Assembly: GCA_019925795.1 (NCBI GenBank)
Contig: CM034314.1
Span: 92,995,264-93,059,263 of the forward strand
Length of the DNA stretch: 64,000 nucleotides
Reading direction: 5' to 3'
DNA from: Dendrobium chrysotoxum
Lineage: Eukaryota; Streptophyta; Magnoliopsida; Asparagales; Orchidaceae
In this document: piece by piece, positions 34,698 to 45,960 of the stretch
Position numbering within the stretch: the first letter of the stretch is position 1
How the letters are laid out: every line of letters begins with the position of its first letter
Translations under genes and position numbers: made by a program
Notes under the pieces: generated by a model
The model's input: the letters and a program-made list of their open reading frames with translations, nothing else
Told to the model about the DNA's origin: nothing
Database searches by the model: none

Positions 34698-35854
34698 CTA
34701 TAATGAATGGTCATTATAACGATGGCCTGGAGCGAACTTCTCGTCACATCTAAAGCATAAACCTTTGGCCCTTTTCTCCTGAATTTCTGACCAAGTCAAC
34801 CTCTTGAAGTTCCCCCATGGTCGTACTCCCAGACCTTTATCCCTCGAGGCTTCCTTCTGAATAGGCACAGTCTGCACCTTTGGTGCTAGAAATGTAGTGG
34901 TTGTGCGGTAGGAGATTCCTGAACTGCTGCTACGACTACTCCACTCCAAGAAGTTCTTATCCTCTACCAATTGAGCTAACTTCATAGCCTCCCCTAAGCC
35001 ACATGGTCTCATTACTCGAACAACTGCTCGAATATCAAGCTTCAGCCCCTTCATAAAGTTCCCCTCTAGCATAGTCTCTGATAACCTTCCCAATCGGCTT
35101 GAGAAGTACTCAAACTTCTCCCGGTACTCTATAATTGTCCCCTCCTGCACCAGAGCAAAGAGTTGTTCATAGAAGTCTCCTCTTGACTGGTTCAGAAATG
35201 TTTTAGTAGACAGCCTTTGAACTCCCTCCATGATTGGATCGAATCTCGCAAGTCTCTCCACTAGTACCAAGATAGAGCCTTAAACTCCAAACATAGAGCG
35301 AATGCGGTGAGTTTTTCATCTTCTACTAACTCATTTACCGCAAATATCGCTTTACCTGATAAATCCACCTGTGAGTACTTCTCTCTCAAAAAACGGCATC
35401 TTCAACTTTCTCACCCTAGGATCACCACCGCCTCAATTGTTCTTCCTCCTCCAGTGTAGCGGGTGTTGTGATCCCTCCATGTTTCCCTCTCCCCCAAATT
35501 AGCTCTTCGATCTTCACCATCCCAATTTCTTCATCATCCATACCCTTCACTCGTTCCCCTCCTTGGAAGTGACTCCAAAAGTAGCATCTCCTCTTCTTCC
35601 TCCAAAATTTCCACCTCCCAATCCTCCCTCATCGTCCCTATATTAGGATTTTCCCCACTTCTTTGTCCGTTCAACGGTTCCCTTACCTCTTATGATGTAG
35701 TCTTGGCTTGAAACTCTAACATCATTTTCATCATATTTTTCAGATTTAAAAATTTGCCCTAAATTGCTGAAATTTGCTGTCTGAATTCAAATTTCAGATT
35801 TTCAACTTCCCCATCAAGCCTCTCCTCCAACGCATCAACCTTCTTAGCTGCCAT
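34698..35854 (-). pseudogene. gag (two pieces)
   Basis: 34,698-35,270 contains the capsid motif YREKFEYFSSRLGRLSE, then EGNFMKGLKLDIRAVVR and a zinc-knuckle remnant (LCFRCDEKFAPGHRY, last Cys replaced). 35,759-35,854 is an N-terminal piece, AAKKVDALEERLDGEVENLK, a coiled-coil-like start found in such gags. Stops separate them. Confidence 0.85.
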
Positions 35855-35867
35855 AAGTCCCAAAAAA

Positions 35868-35882
35868 TGTGCTCTGATACCA
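35868..35882 (-). other. Primer-binding site, initiator tRNA-Met type
   Basis: On the minus strand TGGTATCAGAGCAC follows three bases after the 5' LTR. It is complementary to the 3' end of initiator tRNA-Met. Confidence 0.85.
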
Positions 35883-35885
35883 GTT

Positions 35886-36413
35886 TGATAGGAATCTGAT
35901 CTCCACATAGCAAAATTTAAAAAAAAAAAGCAACAACAAAGAGAAAGCACAGCAGAAATCAGCAAGAAAAAATCAACACAACAAACCAAGATATAAGTTG
36001 ATCTACTATTCGAGAGATAGATTGACTCTGCACAAACCCTAGGTGCCGTTAGGAACAACTCCAAAGAAAATTACTCCAAAATACAAAATCTCATAATAAA
36101 AATAAAATAACCTAATTAATATTAAATAACCTTTCTAATTATCTCCCAAATCTGAATTCAAATCAGCCATCTTTCCCTAAATAAACCTTTCTAATTCTCA
36201 CCCAAATCTGAATTCAAATCAGCCCTCTTCCTAAATAAACCTTCCTAATTTCCTCCCATTTTTGATTTTCTAAAATTAATCCCCTTTGAGCCCCCCTCTC
36301 CTTGTTTGCCCCCAACATTATTAGGGCCCACAGGACTCTTCCGCCTGCTAGCTAGACCGGCCCCCATTACTTGGGCCGGGTTGATTGGCTGGATCAGCTC
36401 AGCCGGTTCATCA
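35886..36413 (-). repeat. 5' LTR of the chromovirus
   Basis: Read on the minus strand it runs from TGATGAACCGGC to AGATTCCTATCA, with the same blocks as the other LTR. The plus-strand frame at 36,306-36,488 is an artefact. Confidence 0.88.
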
Positions 36414-39400
36414 CAGTACAGCACCAATAAGACATTATATTACTGTAGCGCTAACTGCTCTTGTTCATGCATGCACGATAACACGTGAGAAGTAATGGAG
36501 AGATTTTATTTTAGTCCTTTTTTTTCCTTTTAGAATGGTGCCCTCGTGTCTATTATATATAGGTCCTATACTGTATTAGAACCCAAACTTTTTAGATGAA
36601 AAAAATTCTGCTTTCCAACCTCGAGAAGTTCGAAGTGTTGCTTAATAATGATTCAGGTTCAATCTAATGAGATTGTCAGACAGATCCATTCCTGTCTCTT
36701 ACCTCACTTTTTTTTTTTTTGGGTATTGCTAATTTCCTTCGTTTTGATTTGTTGTTGACAGCCTAAAAGCATTGTGACAATTTCAGATCAGATACAACAG
36801 AAACTTGTTTCTATAGTGCCTGCATCAAAATATCAATTGGAGGGAAATCTTACAAGTTACATCAAAATATCAAGAATGGAAATGATTTATACCTTCCTTC
36901 TGTTTGATCTTTTAAGTAAAAACCTTTGGAAACGCAAAAAAATTGTTGTAACTGAAGAACAGCAATCAAATGCTGATAAAAAGGATGCCGTTTTGTAGAT
37001 AGCTAACAGCACATACCAATTCTTCTTATCAGTAACAAGAGGGATTGGAAAAAAGGATGGCATTATTGAAATAAAACAAGTTTTGGTTCTCCAATAACTA
37101 ATGTCACTGGTTACTGCATCTTTAAATGCATTAGATTTTCGGCAAGTTTAACAGATGCAAAAGAAAAAAAAATCTATTTTCTCTCTGATTTTGTAGTTTT
37201 TCTAGGAATATGGTAATTTCTGACAGATATTTCCCTAACGAGATGCGCCATTTGCGTCTTGCATTATTTAGAGCTTCATGGAATTGATGATGATCCAGCC
37301 GTATAAAAATCTAGAGGAAAAAAATTGCAATTCCATTCTCTTATTTCATTTTATGTTGTGTAGACCAAAATCAATATGATTAGAAATTGTAAAAAAAAGA
37401 CGTATAAATAGAACTAACACCTTATATAACACTCAATAACTAATGCCACTGGTTACTGCATCTTTAAATGATGTTTTTGATAATGCATGCATGCTTTTCA
37501 TAAACCTTTTGCTTATTTAACAATTTAAACAAGTATTTACATATGCTAAACCCATATTTTGTTGTGCACGCTTTTATTCAGAGTTGCTTATTAGGCTTAA
37601 ACCATGATATCATATTTTTTAGGGTTTGCATCACTTAAATTAATCTACTTAAGCCTGTTCAAAGTCATGTTTGGCATCAAAGCTAGTATATAAGTAGATT
37701 AACAGCTCATCATCAAATTCATCTATGAAAAATATTATAGCAAAATATTCTAATTAAAATTTTGGTTGGGATGATTCTCAAAGCCTTTGAATCAATATTG
37801 AGATGAGTGCAATGAGTGGGTAATTAATACTTGCACAAATATCAAAGCAAATCAAACAGCTTTGAGACCAATCTTGACCACTTTTTTATCAATATATTCT
37901 AATATAATTTGTTCCTTCATTTGTAATCTTAATTATAGGCTTGAGGCCTTCCGGGCCTAGGCCAAACATGAAATTTCTTTAACAAAAGAGCATCACCAAG
38001 TGTAGAAACTTTCAATTATTGAACAACTAAAATCCTAATTAAGCTTAAATATATTCGCATCCACAACTTGAGGAACGCACCCAGAATCTCCATGAGGTAT
38101 GGAGTAAAATAGTGCAAGTTCTGCCGGCACTAGCCAAGGTAGGAATCTAGATCAAGCTAGACATTTCTTCAAATCTAACATGCAAGTAATGAATCTTGAA
38201 TCCACCATCCTTCAAGGCTCAAGCATAGGTTAAGCAACTTGAATCCCTAAACCATTCAAAACTTATAAGTGGACATGATATTGTTCAAGATTCCGCTCAT
38301 GATTATAATATTCTAAATTAAGTTGAAAAGGGTATTGAGAATTTTCTCAGGTCAAAACAGAAAAGGTTGATCTGCACATATGTTTGAAATATTATCTTCA
38401 TGGGGAAAACTACTATTAAGGACAAAATCTCGAACTCAAGCTTAAAATTCTCAAGTGTTATGGACATCCATGAAACTATGGTTATTCTGTCAGATATTTT
38501 GAGCGTGAATGGATAGTAATGGCAAAACCAAGAAAGTCGAAACAAAGCACCTTCTTGTGATGGTAGATTGGATATCAAAGTTTTCTTTAAGTGGTTGGTT
38601 AGGGTTGAGAACCAAATTAGAATGGTACAATATGGAGAAGCACATGGGGGCCTAATTTATAAAATAAACTAAGCGGTTTAGGCATAATATTTGACAATTG
38701 CCATTCTCGATGATATAAAGAAGATCCTTAATGAGAAAAATAAATCTAGCAATGAATCTGGATCGATTAATGGTTGAGTTGAACAATCTGAGACAATTGA
38801 ACAAGAGCGCTATAGAGTGAATTACTCACTTAGCAGAGTTATTGATTTCTTGTGACATTAATGAGGATCCAATGTGATAATTTCCAAATTTACGCCTAAT
38901 ATTTGGTCCGACATTTGCATAGAGGTGATTACGTCCAAACTTATGTTTGGTTGCTGGTCCAAATTTTGCGTAAGGATGGTTGCTATTGAACATAAGAGGC
39001 GGCATTTCATATTGTCAGTGACTTAAAGCCTTACCTGAAGTCTTCAATGTGAAACTTTCTCTCAATTCGATCAAATAAGTATATACTTGGCCTAGTCAAA
39101 AATCAAAATTAATAATATCACCTTAGTCGGCTAAAAAAATGGTTAAAGCAGGTATATATATGGGATGCCAATCCCATACACCAACTTTTGTCTGCAACGG
39201 GATGAGATGCACTGCGGCCCAGATATCCACTACACTTTATACATTTAATGGTATGGAAAAAAGGAGCACTCTCGACTTATCAAGGGAATGCTAGAAAAGC
39301 ATTGTAAATTAAAAAAAAAATCAAGAGAATGTTAAGATAAAGAGGAACTAGAGAAAATTTAAAAAAGATGAATTTGAAAGCAATGGTTGAGAGAGAGAAA

Positions 39401-39735
39401 TGAACATTGATTGCTGGTGAGGGGTTTTCGAAGGGCCATACGCATAGGAAAATGGAGAATGGATTTGTGGAGTACGATTTGAAAGAAGAAACGAAAGAAA
39501 GAAATGGAGCAAGAGCTAGAAGGTTTGTTGCATAAGAATTAAGAATATGATAGTATATCATTTGTGTATATGATGAGTTTTTTTTTATAAGGAATGGCTA
39601 ATAAAATGATGCATTTAGATTTTTGCATTATTTGGTTTTGATGTAATTTGAACAATATTAGTTGTATTTTATATTTTGTTTTATATTTTTTTTAAGCTAT
39701 CCAATGATGGAAGACATCCCATGATCATAGTAGGA
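36414..39735. other. 3.3 kb of intron without a recognised element
   Basis: A 39-bp direct repeat (ATGTCACTGGTTACTGCATC and neighbours) occurs at 37,090-37,128 and 37,432-37,470. A T-run lies near 36,709-36,720. The 74-codon plus frame at 36,774-36,998 has no domain. No element ends could be paired. Confidence 0.45.
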
Positions 39736-39739
39736 AAAT

Positions 39740-40856
39740 GCTTGGGCTTTGCATGTCTTGGGTTTGCTGGCTTTGGGGTCTTTCTTGTCCTTTGGCTGCT
39801 TGCTGTTCTCGGGATGGGCCTTGGCTGCTTGATGTTGAGCTTAAAAATGAGGGTTCTACTTGGTGTTAGCTCATAATAAATTCAAAAAGGTATGCTCATT
39901 ATTGTGGAGTGGACTTGTGTCTCTTCCCTTCCCCTTGTGCCTTCTCGGTTTCTTCTGGCTGTTGGGTTTTCTGGGTGGCGTTTGGAGCTCTGCTGCTGGT
40001 TTCGCCCCCCCTTTTGGTGTTGGCTCTTCGGTTTGCTCCCTGGTGGCTTTTCCCGTGGTCCCCCTTTTCTCGTTTTCTGTGTTGGCTCTTCGGGTCCCTT
40101 GCCTGGCTGCTTTCCCGTGGCTGTGGTTGGGTTTTCTGTGGCTTTGGTGCTCTGTTTCCTGTGCTGATTTGGGGGCTGCTATGTTGTGGTTGTTGGCCTT
40201 TCATTTCCCTAAATCTAATTGGTTTGGTTGGAGGTGTTATGGCTGTTTGGTTCCCCTCTTTTGCCTATAAATATAAGATGTCTTGAGATGAAAAAGGTTG
40301 TTGAATATTGTGAGCCAAGTGCTAAAACCTGAGGTTTCTTCTTTGGAAAAGCTTGAGAGCTTGTTCCATTCTCCTTCTCCTCTAGGAAAGCTTGCGAGCT
40401 TCTCCTCTTTCTTCTCGGGCTTCTAACATCTTTCTTCTCTACGCAAGTTCCACTCCAACTATATCTTTCTTCTGGTTCTGTTGGTGAAGTTTGTTGGCTT
40501 TTTTGGGAGATATTTGCTGAAGGAGTTTGGTAGGACGTTGGACCTTTTTGCAGTGGTGGACCCTCGGTTTGCATGCCTAAGCATTATTTTTAAATATATT
40601 CCTACTTTTGTTACATGTGAGGAGTCCGCTTGTCGGATGTTCTGAGGATAGCGTTGTTTGGTTTTATTTTGTTTCTTTTGCTAACTTTCTTTTGGTTTAG
40701 GTTTGTTGGATGTTGGTTTTCCTAAATTGAATTGAGTTGTTTTAACTAGTCTATTTTGTTCTCCAAAGTGGTGTCTTAAATTTCTAAAGTGAGTCTTGTT
40801 TCTCTTTTCATATTTGTCTTCCTCTCTTGGTATTTTACTTCAAGTTGCCTGCATCA
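39740..40856 (+). repeat. LTR related to the TRIM composite (5' end decayed)
   Basis: From 'GCTCATTATTGTGGAGTGGA' (about 39,893) to 'GGCCTTTCATTTCCC' (about 40,210) it is nearly identical to 44,507-44,820 and 45,663-45,960. It then carries the 'GGAAAGCTTGCGAGCTTCTC' block and ends GCCTGCATCA, the family's LTR terminus, but no primer-binding site follows. The long overlapping frames on both strands reflect its TG/GCTG-rich composition and are not genes. Confidence 0.7.
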
Positions 40857-41379
40857 TAAAACATATTTCGAGGTTAGCAGATCCATTTTTTAGGGTTGGT
40901 GAATGAACCATATTTAGAAGTTGATAATTTTAACTGAGGGTTGACAACTCTAACTTAATGGTCCAATAAACTTAACCTTTGCAAAGTTGGTGGTTAAGCA
41001 TCAGGCATAGGACCCATAAGAAATTCAAGTAATAGGTATTTACTTCATGAAAATTGAGCTATTTTATTTCTTATGGGCACCTTATGTTTTAGTGCTGTGA
41101 TTTTAAAACATAATTTGTTGCCTTAGTGGGCTACACAGGTTGAGAAGACAATATTGACCATCACTCGGGACAATCAATCTAGCTAACCATACAAAATGCA
41201 TCCAATTTAAATTAATTGTAAATAGATGTCCCATGTACCAGTGCTTCTCCTGCTCTTCTTTTTCTTACTTTATTGTCTCATTCTCTATTGATAACTACAT
41301 TTTCACCATGAAAATCAAGCCATATTTATTGTCAAAGATTCAAAAGCCTAGACACACTCCTTTCTCTTCACCTTTTATT
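40857..41379. other. Intron sequence, nothing recognised
   Basis: No element ends or coding character could be supported. Confidence 0.5.
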
Positions 41380-41589
41380 GGGAAAAAGATCAAAATGATC
41401 TCTTAACTCTTCATGAAAATCAAAATGATTTCCAACTATATAAAGGATCATTTTGGTCCCAAATGGTCATTTAATATAGTTGGGACCATTTTGGTCTTTC
41501 ATAAAAAGTCAAGAGACCATTTTAATCATGTTCTCGCATTTTGCTCTTCCTCTATCAAATTACTTTTACCAAGCAACTTCAACCATGGA

Positions 41590-42190
41590 TCATCATGCCT
41601 CCTCTCTTACCCCTAAGCCCACAGACTCAATCTCACCAAAGATGAGTGATCCACCTATACCATCTCAACTGAATTTTTTTATGAACAACATCAATACCAT
41701 AGCTTACACTCAACGCTCAGTCGATAACTACCCAACTTGGAGAGCCGAACTTCTAAAGCTATTTGTTGCAAATAGCTTCCATGAACACCCCCAATTCTAT
41801 TATCTGCGCAAGCAAACATCTCATCAATGAAGGCAGAAATATCTCACTGAGCCCTCATTATCACACTTGGATACTAGTAGGTCAAAATCTAGTTGTTATC
41901 TTGTATTCTACAATCAGCCCATTACTTCAACCATATGTTCTCAACCTCAATTCTTGTGCTCAAATATGGGCCATTATTTAGAAGGGACTTCAGTCTTCAA
42001 ACTGCTCAAGGGTGATTCAACTGAAAATTGTCATCCACACCACATCTCTATGAAAACACAAACCACGACTCAATACCCCTTGGAAGTGAAGACAATCATC
42101 GACAAAATAGCAACCACCGATTCACACATTGACAGTGAAGATATTTGTTGGCTCCAAAAATTTGAGCTTTTGGGGCTCCGGACTCTCCAC
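41590..42190 (+). pseudogene. Ty1/Copia gag remnant
   Basis: Frames read IAYTQRSVDNYPTWRAELLK, followed in another frame by VVILYSTISPLLQPYV and CAQIWAII, and then HIDSEDICWLQKF. This is the order of the N-terminal gag (UBN2-type) region of plant Copia elements. Frames change at least twice and nothing downstream (protease, integrase) follows. Confidence 0.6.
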
Positions 42191-42985
42191 GTATATTGAT
42201 GAGAGTTTTAACGGATTATGTTCCAAGATCAATTTTCGGAAAGCAGATTATATAGAGATAAGATACTATCTAGATATTTCGCCCTCTTAAAGAGGGCCTT
42301 AAGATCTAAGCTCTGGTTTTCTATAGGCGCAAGCCCTTATAGTTAATTACTCCTTAAAAAATGAGAAAAATTTCAATTAAGAGTAGTCGTTAGATAGAAA
42401 CTTAGTACCCGGTGTATAGTAGCAACAAATTTATAATTTAAAATTAGAAATTTACCCGCTGTCACTTAAAGCTAATGGTGGGGGGAATGATGATGGACAC
42501 GATCAAGATCTCATGATTTCATCATCCCGGGTCATCATGATTCCTAGTCTACTTAGTCAAAGGACGTAATCGACCCAACCCGACAGAAGGATCCTTGTCG
42601 GCAGTTATATAAGGGTACTCTATAGACTCAGGATAAATGTTTATCTAAGGGACGAATTCAAGTCGATCTTAGCTAACTAAGGGCTTTGTGCCCTATCGAT
42701 TATACCCTAGAATTCATAACTCAATGGTAGCTACCCATTAGGGAACATACAAGCTTTTAACCATGATTGTATTATAGTAGAGTTGTTTGACCGAACCACT
42801 AGATCGGAGTATCGCAGTCATAATAATTTATCACGTAAAGCCGTCTGGCCAAACCACAGGTTCTTTGTGGAGCAGTCTGGCCAAGCCACTGATTAGAAGA
42901 CCAATCATAACATTTTACCACGTCGAGCCGTCTGGCCAAGCTACGGGTGTTGTGGAGTCATCTGGCCAAGCTATCAGTTTTTTTT
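42150..42985 (+). repeat. Gypsy-like LTR fragment with GTCTGGCCAA repeats
   Basis: 42,150-42,680 is homologous to 52,335-52,880 in the same orientation; shared words are 'GAGTTTTAACGGATTA', 'TATAGGCGCAAGCCC', 'ACTCGATCAAGATCTCATG' and 'GAAGGATCCTTGTCGGCAG'. Further on, an imperfect unit 'GTCTGGCCAAGCCAC' occurs about five times between 42,785 and 42,977, spaced irregularly. Confidence 0.6.
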
Positions 42986-43237
42986 TTTTAATAAAGAATC
43001 ATTTAATAATTTTTTTTAGAAAAATTATAATTACTTGAAAATTATATTTAATAAATATTTAATTAAAAAATAACTAAAATACTGTTACATTTAATACCAT
43101 TAACTCCAACATTGGATGTTAGGACCAAAAATGACTCATTTTAAAAAGTTGAGGGGCCAAATCGGTACCTCAAAAGAGTTGGGGATTATTTTGGTCCCCC
43201 ATAAAGAGTTGAGGGATCATTTTGGTCCGTTTCTCTC

Positions 43238-44373
43238 ATTTTATATATGCATTGATGAAACAAGTAGTTGCATGAAGGGAACAAGATGATTATATCAACT
43301 TCATCACAAAAGATTACTAAATGAAATTTTTAAGTTGGTAGAAGAAAGAAAAAAATTCATATAGAGTTCTACAAAGAACGAGGAGAATCCAAAGGATACC
43401 TATTTGAAGTCTCTAATTTGATTATTTATTATAAACACATGTAGAGTCCTTAAACTATCCCTTCTCCTCTCATCCTCAAGTAGCAGCATCTATGACCTCA
43501 CATAACTCAACATCATCAGCTTTGCCACCAACAACAATCAAGAGAACTATGTTGAAGCCACACTCTGATAAGACACAAGACAAGCATATAGCTTACACTT
43601 TTAATTATGGCTTCTGATGCGGCCAAGTGAAATGCAAGGATTGCCCACCATCCGCAACTTGTTGGTTTAAGCCTTGGAGTTTCAAAACCTAGATCCCAAG
43701 CTTCTAGAGGAGTACCATCTTCACTCAACAAAATCAAATCTTTTTAAGGCTTGAAAAATAATGTAGAATTTAAACTTTATAGCAAATAGGGATGCAAGGA
43801 AATAGCATTGTTAAAGAGGCAACCTCACTGCTTCAACTTGGTCACTAATCAGCAAGAAAGACTAGCAAAAAATATCGAATACTAGCAATGAACTTTGAAA
43901 ACTCCCAATTAGGAAACTTGAAATAACAATAAGCAAATTGATAATATATATTTCGTGAACATTTAAACCTTTGGACAAGGTATTATTTATTCAAAGTTTT
44001 AAAGTTTCATGTAGGCACAACCCCCAGGTTTAATTACACCATCGTAAGAGGAAACTAATATTGCTTAAGTAGTTCCATGAATTTACAATTTATATAGTCA
44101 CTTATCTTATGCAAATGGCTTTCATATGTCTAGTTGCACTATACAATATCGTTTAATGCTTGGGGATTAGAGCCAAAACACTCGATGTATAACTCGATAC
44201 TAGTTTGACTAAAGCTCGCTTGTGTTTTTTTGCTTAGATAATTGAATAAGCTTTAACATAATAGAAGATGCACATAATTTAAATGAAAATTTTGAAATTA
44301 TTTTTTATTTGTTTATTTATTAATAAATATGCTCATTTGTTGTTTATCAAATAGCTCAATAAGAACTTAATGA
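43238..44373. other. Intron sequence, nothing recognised
   Basis: The 73-codon minus-strand frame at 43,516-43,737 has no recognisable domain. No paired repeat ends were found. Confidence 0.45.
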
Positions 44374-44378
44374 AATCC

Positions 44379-45287
44379 TGATGTAGGCAAAGGGGGGGTC
44401 AACACAAGTTGGTTTTTTTTGTCCTTTGGGCTGTTTGCTATTTTCAGGTTGGGTCTTGGCTGTTTGCGGTTTGGGCTTTGGTTGCTGTATTTCTAGTGGT
44501 GCCAGCTCATTATTGTGGAGTGGACTTGTGTCTCTTCCCTTCCCTTTGTGCCTTCTCAGTTTCTTCTGGCTGTTGGCTTTTCTGGGTGGCGTTTGGAGTT
44601 CTGCTGCTGGTTCCGCCCCCCTTTTGGTGTTGGCTCTTCGGTTTTGCTCCCTGGTGGCTTTTCCCATGGTCCCCCTTTTCCAGTTTTCTATGTTGGCTCT
44701 TCGGGTCCCTTGCCTGGCTGCTTTCTCGTGGCTGTGGTTGGGTTTTCCGTGGCTTTGGTGCTCTGTTTCCTGTGCTGATTTGGGGGCTGCTGTATTGTGG
44801 TTGTTGGCCTTCCATTTCCCTTTACTTATTAGCTTTAAATATAGAATTTTAGTGGCTGTTTGGCTGCTCTCTTTTGACCTATATATAGAGATATTTGTGG
44901 CTGTTTAGAGAGAGAGTTATATGAGAATTTTTGGAAGCCAAAATCTGCGGGTTTGCCTTGGAAAAGCTTGCGAGCTTGTTCCACCTTTTCTTCTCTTCTT
45001 CTAGGAAAACTTGCGAGCTTCTCCTTCTTCATCTCGGCTTCTAACCTATTTCTTCTATCCGCAAGTGTCCACCCCACCTGTATCCTTCTTCTCGATGGAT
45101 GGAATGCAAGTTTAGGAGTTTTTCTTTTATGTTTGTAAGTGTCAAAAGTTGTAAGAGTCCTTATATTATAAAAGTTGTATTTTGTCTAGTTTTTTTTAGT
45201 ATTTTCTATATAGTGTGGTTTTATTTTTGCTTGGATGGAATGCAAGTTATATTTTCCAAAAAAACGCCCTAATTTTTGCCTGCATCA
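44379..45287 (+). repeat. TRIM-like 5' LTR, 909 bp
   Basis: Runs TGATGTAGGC to TTTTTGCCTGCATCA, with TGAT/ATCA inverted ends, followed directly by a primer-binding site. Contains 'GACCTATATATAGAG' (about 44,876), a likely TATA box, and the GCTTGCGAGCTTGTTCC / GAAAACTTGCGAGC blocks repeated throughout the composite. Confidence 0.8.
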
Positions 45288-45533
45288 ATTTGGTATCAGA
45301 GCAAGTTTAGTATGTCCTAGGGTTGTCAAGAGAATCTTGGTGTATTATGTGAGTGTCATGTAAGTTTTCTTTGTCTTCATGTTATGTTTTGAGTCTATAA
45401 GAAAATTGGAAGAAAATAAAAATTGTCCTCTCAGGAGTTTTCTGGAAGAATATAATCAGAGTGGCGCGGCGGAAGCATGGCAAAATCTAAAGCCTCCTCA
45501 TTCGGAGATGAGCATTTTCAAGTGGAGGAGATT
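45288..45533 (+). other. TRIM internal domain with primer site and polypurine tract
   Basis: Starts ATT then TGGTATCAGAGC (45,291-45,302, initiator tRNA-Met type) and ends AGTGGAGGAGATT just before the next LTR. Only 246 bp long; it contains no recognisable gag or pol. The frame beginning near 45,379 runs through it into the LTR and is not a known domain. Confidence 0.8.
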
Positions 45534-45960
45534 TGATGCAGGCAAAGGGGGGGGTCAACACAAGTTGGTTTTTTTTGTCCTTTGGGTTGTTTGCTATTTT
45601 CAGGTTGGGCCTTGGCTGTTTGCGGTTTGGGCTTTGGTTGTTGTCTTTTTAATGGTGCCAGCTCATTATTGTGGAGTGGACTTGTGTCTCTTCCCTTCCC
45701 TTTGTGCCTTCTCAGTTTCTTCTGGCTGTTGGCTTTTCTGGGTGGCGTTTGGAGTTCTGCTGCTGGTTCCGCCCCCCTTTTGGTGTTGGCTCTTCGGTTT
45801 TGCTCCCTGGTGGCTTTTCCCGTGGTCCCCCTTTTCCCATTTTCTGTGTTGGCTCTTCGGGTCCCTTGCCTGGCTGCTTTCCCGTGGCTGTGGTTGGGTT
45901 TTCCGTGGCTTTGGTGCTCTGTTTCCTGTGTTGATTTGGGGGCTGCTGTATTGTGGTTGT
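45534..45960 (+). repeat. TRIM-like 3' LTR, truncated
   Basis: Begins TGATGCAGGCAAAG and follows the 5' LTR closely for 427 bp, then stops at 'GTGGTTGTTG' where the sequence switches to inverted LTR sequence. Confidence 0.8.

Larger units (their letters stand above)
30712..36413 (-). mobile_element. Ty3/Gypsy chromovirus retrotransposon, degenerate, 5.7 kb
   Basis: A complete but inactive element: two LTRs, a tRNA-Met primer-binding site, gag, protease, reverse transcriptase, RNase H, integrase and a chromodomain in that order, then a polypurine tract. That order with a C-terminal chromodomain defines a chromovirus. Frames are interrupted many times. The LTRs differ in length (573 and 528 bp) and at many sites, so the insertion is old. 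The flanks TAGTG and CAGTA agree at three of five positions, compatible with a decayed 5-bp duplication. It sits in the helicase intron in the sense direction. Confidence 0.92.
41380..43237. mobile_element. TIR-bounded patchwork element, about 1.86 kb
   Basis: The left end (AAAGATCAAAATGATCTC, then TTAACTCTTCATG) matches the inverted right end (CGGACCAAAATGATCCCTC, then AACTCTTTATG) over about 55 bp. The flanks CCTTTTATT and CATTTTATA agree at seven of nine positions, suggesting a decayed 9-bp duplication. The left end also folds back on itself (41,387-41,528). Between the ends lie a Copia gag remnant and an LTR fragment, so the element has either captured or been invaded by other repeats. 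Confidence 0.5.

Noticed and set aside
36774..36998. 74-codon plus-strand frame in the SDE3 intron
   Set aside because: No recognisable domain, antisense to the host gene, AT-rich codon make-up like its flanks.
42787..43038. 83-codon plus-strand frame
   Set aside because: It follows the GTCTGGCCAA repeat of an LTR fragment and has no domain.
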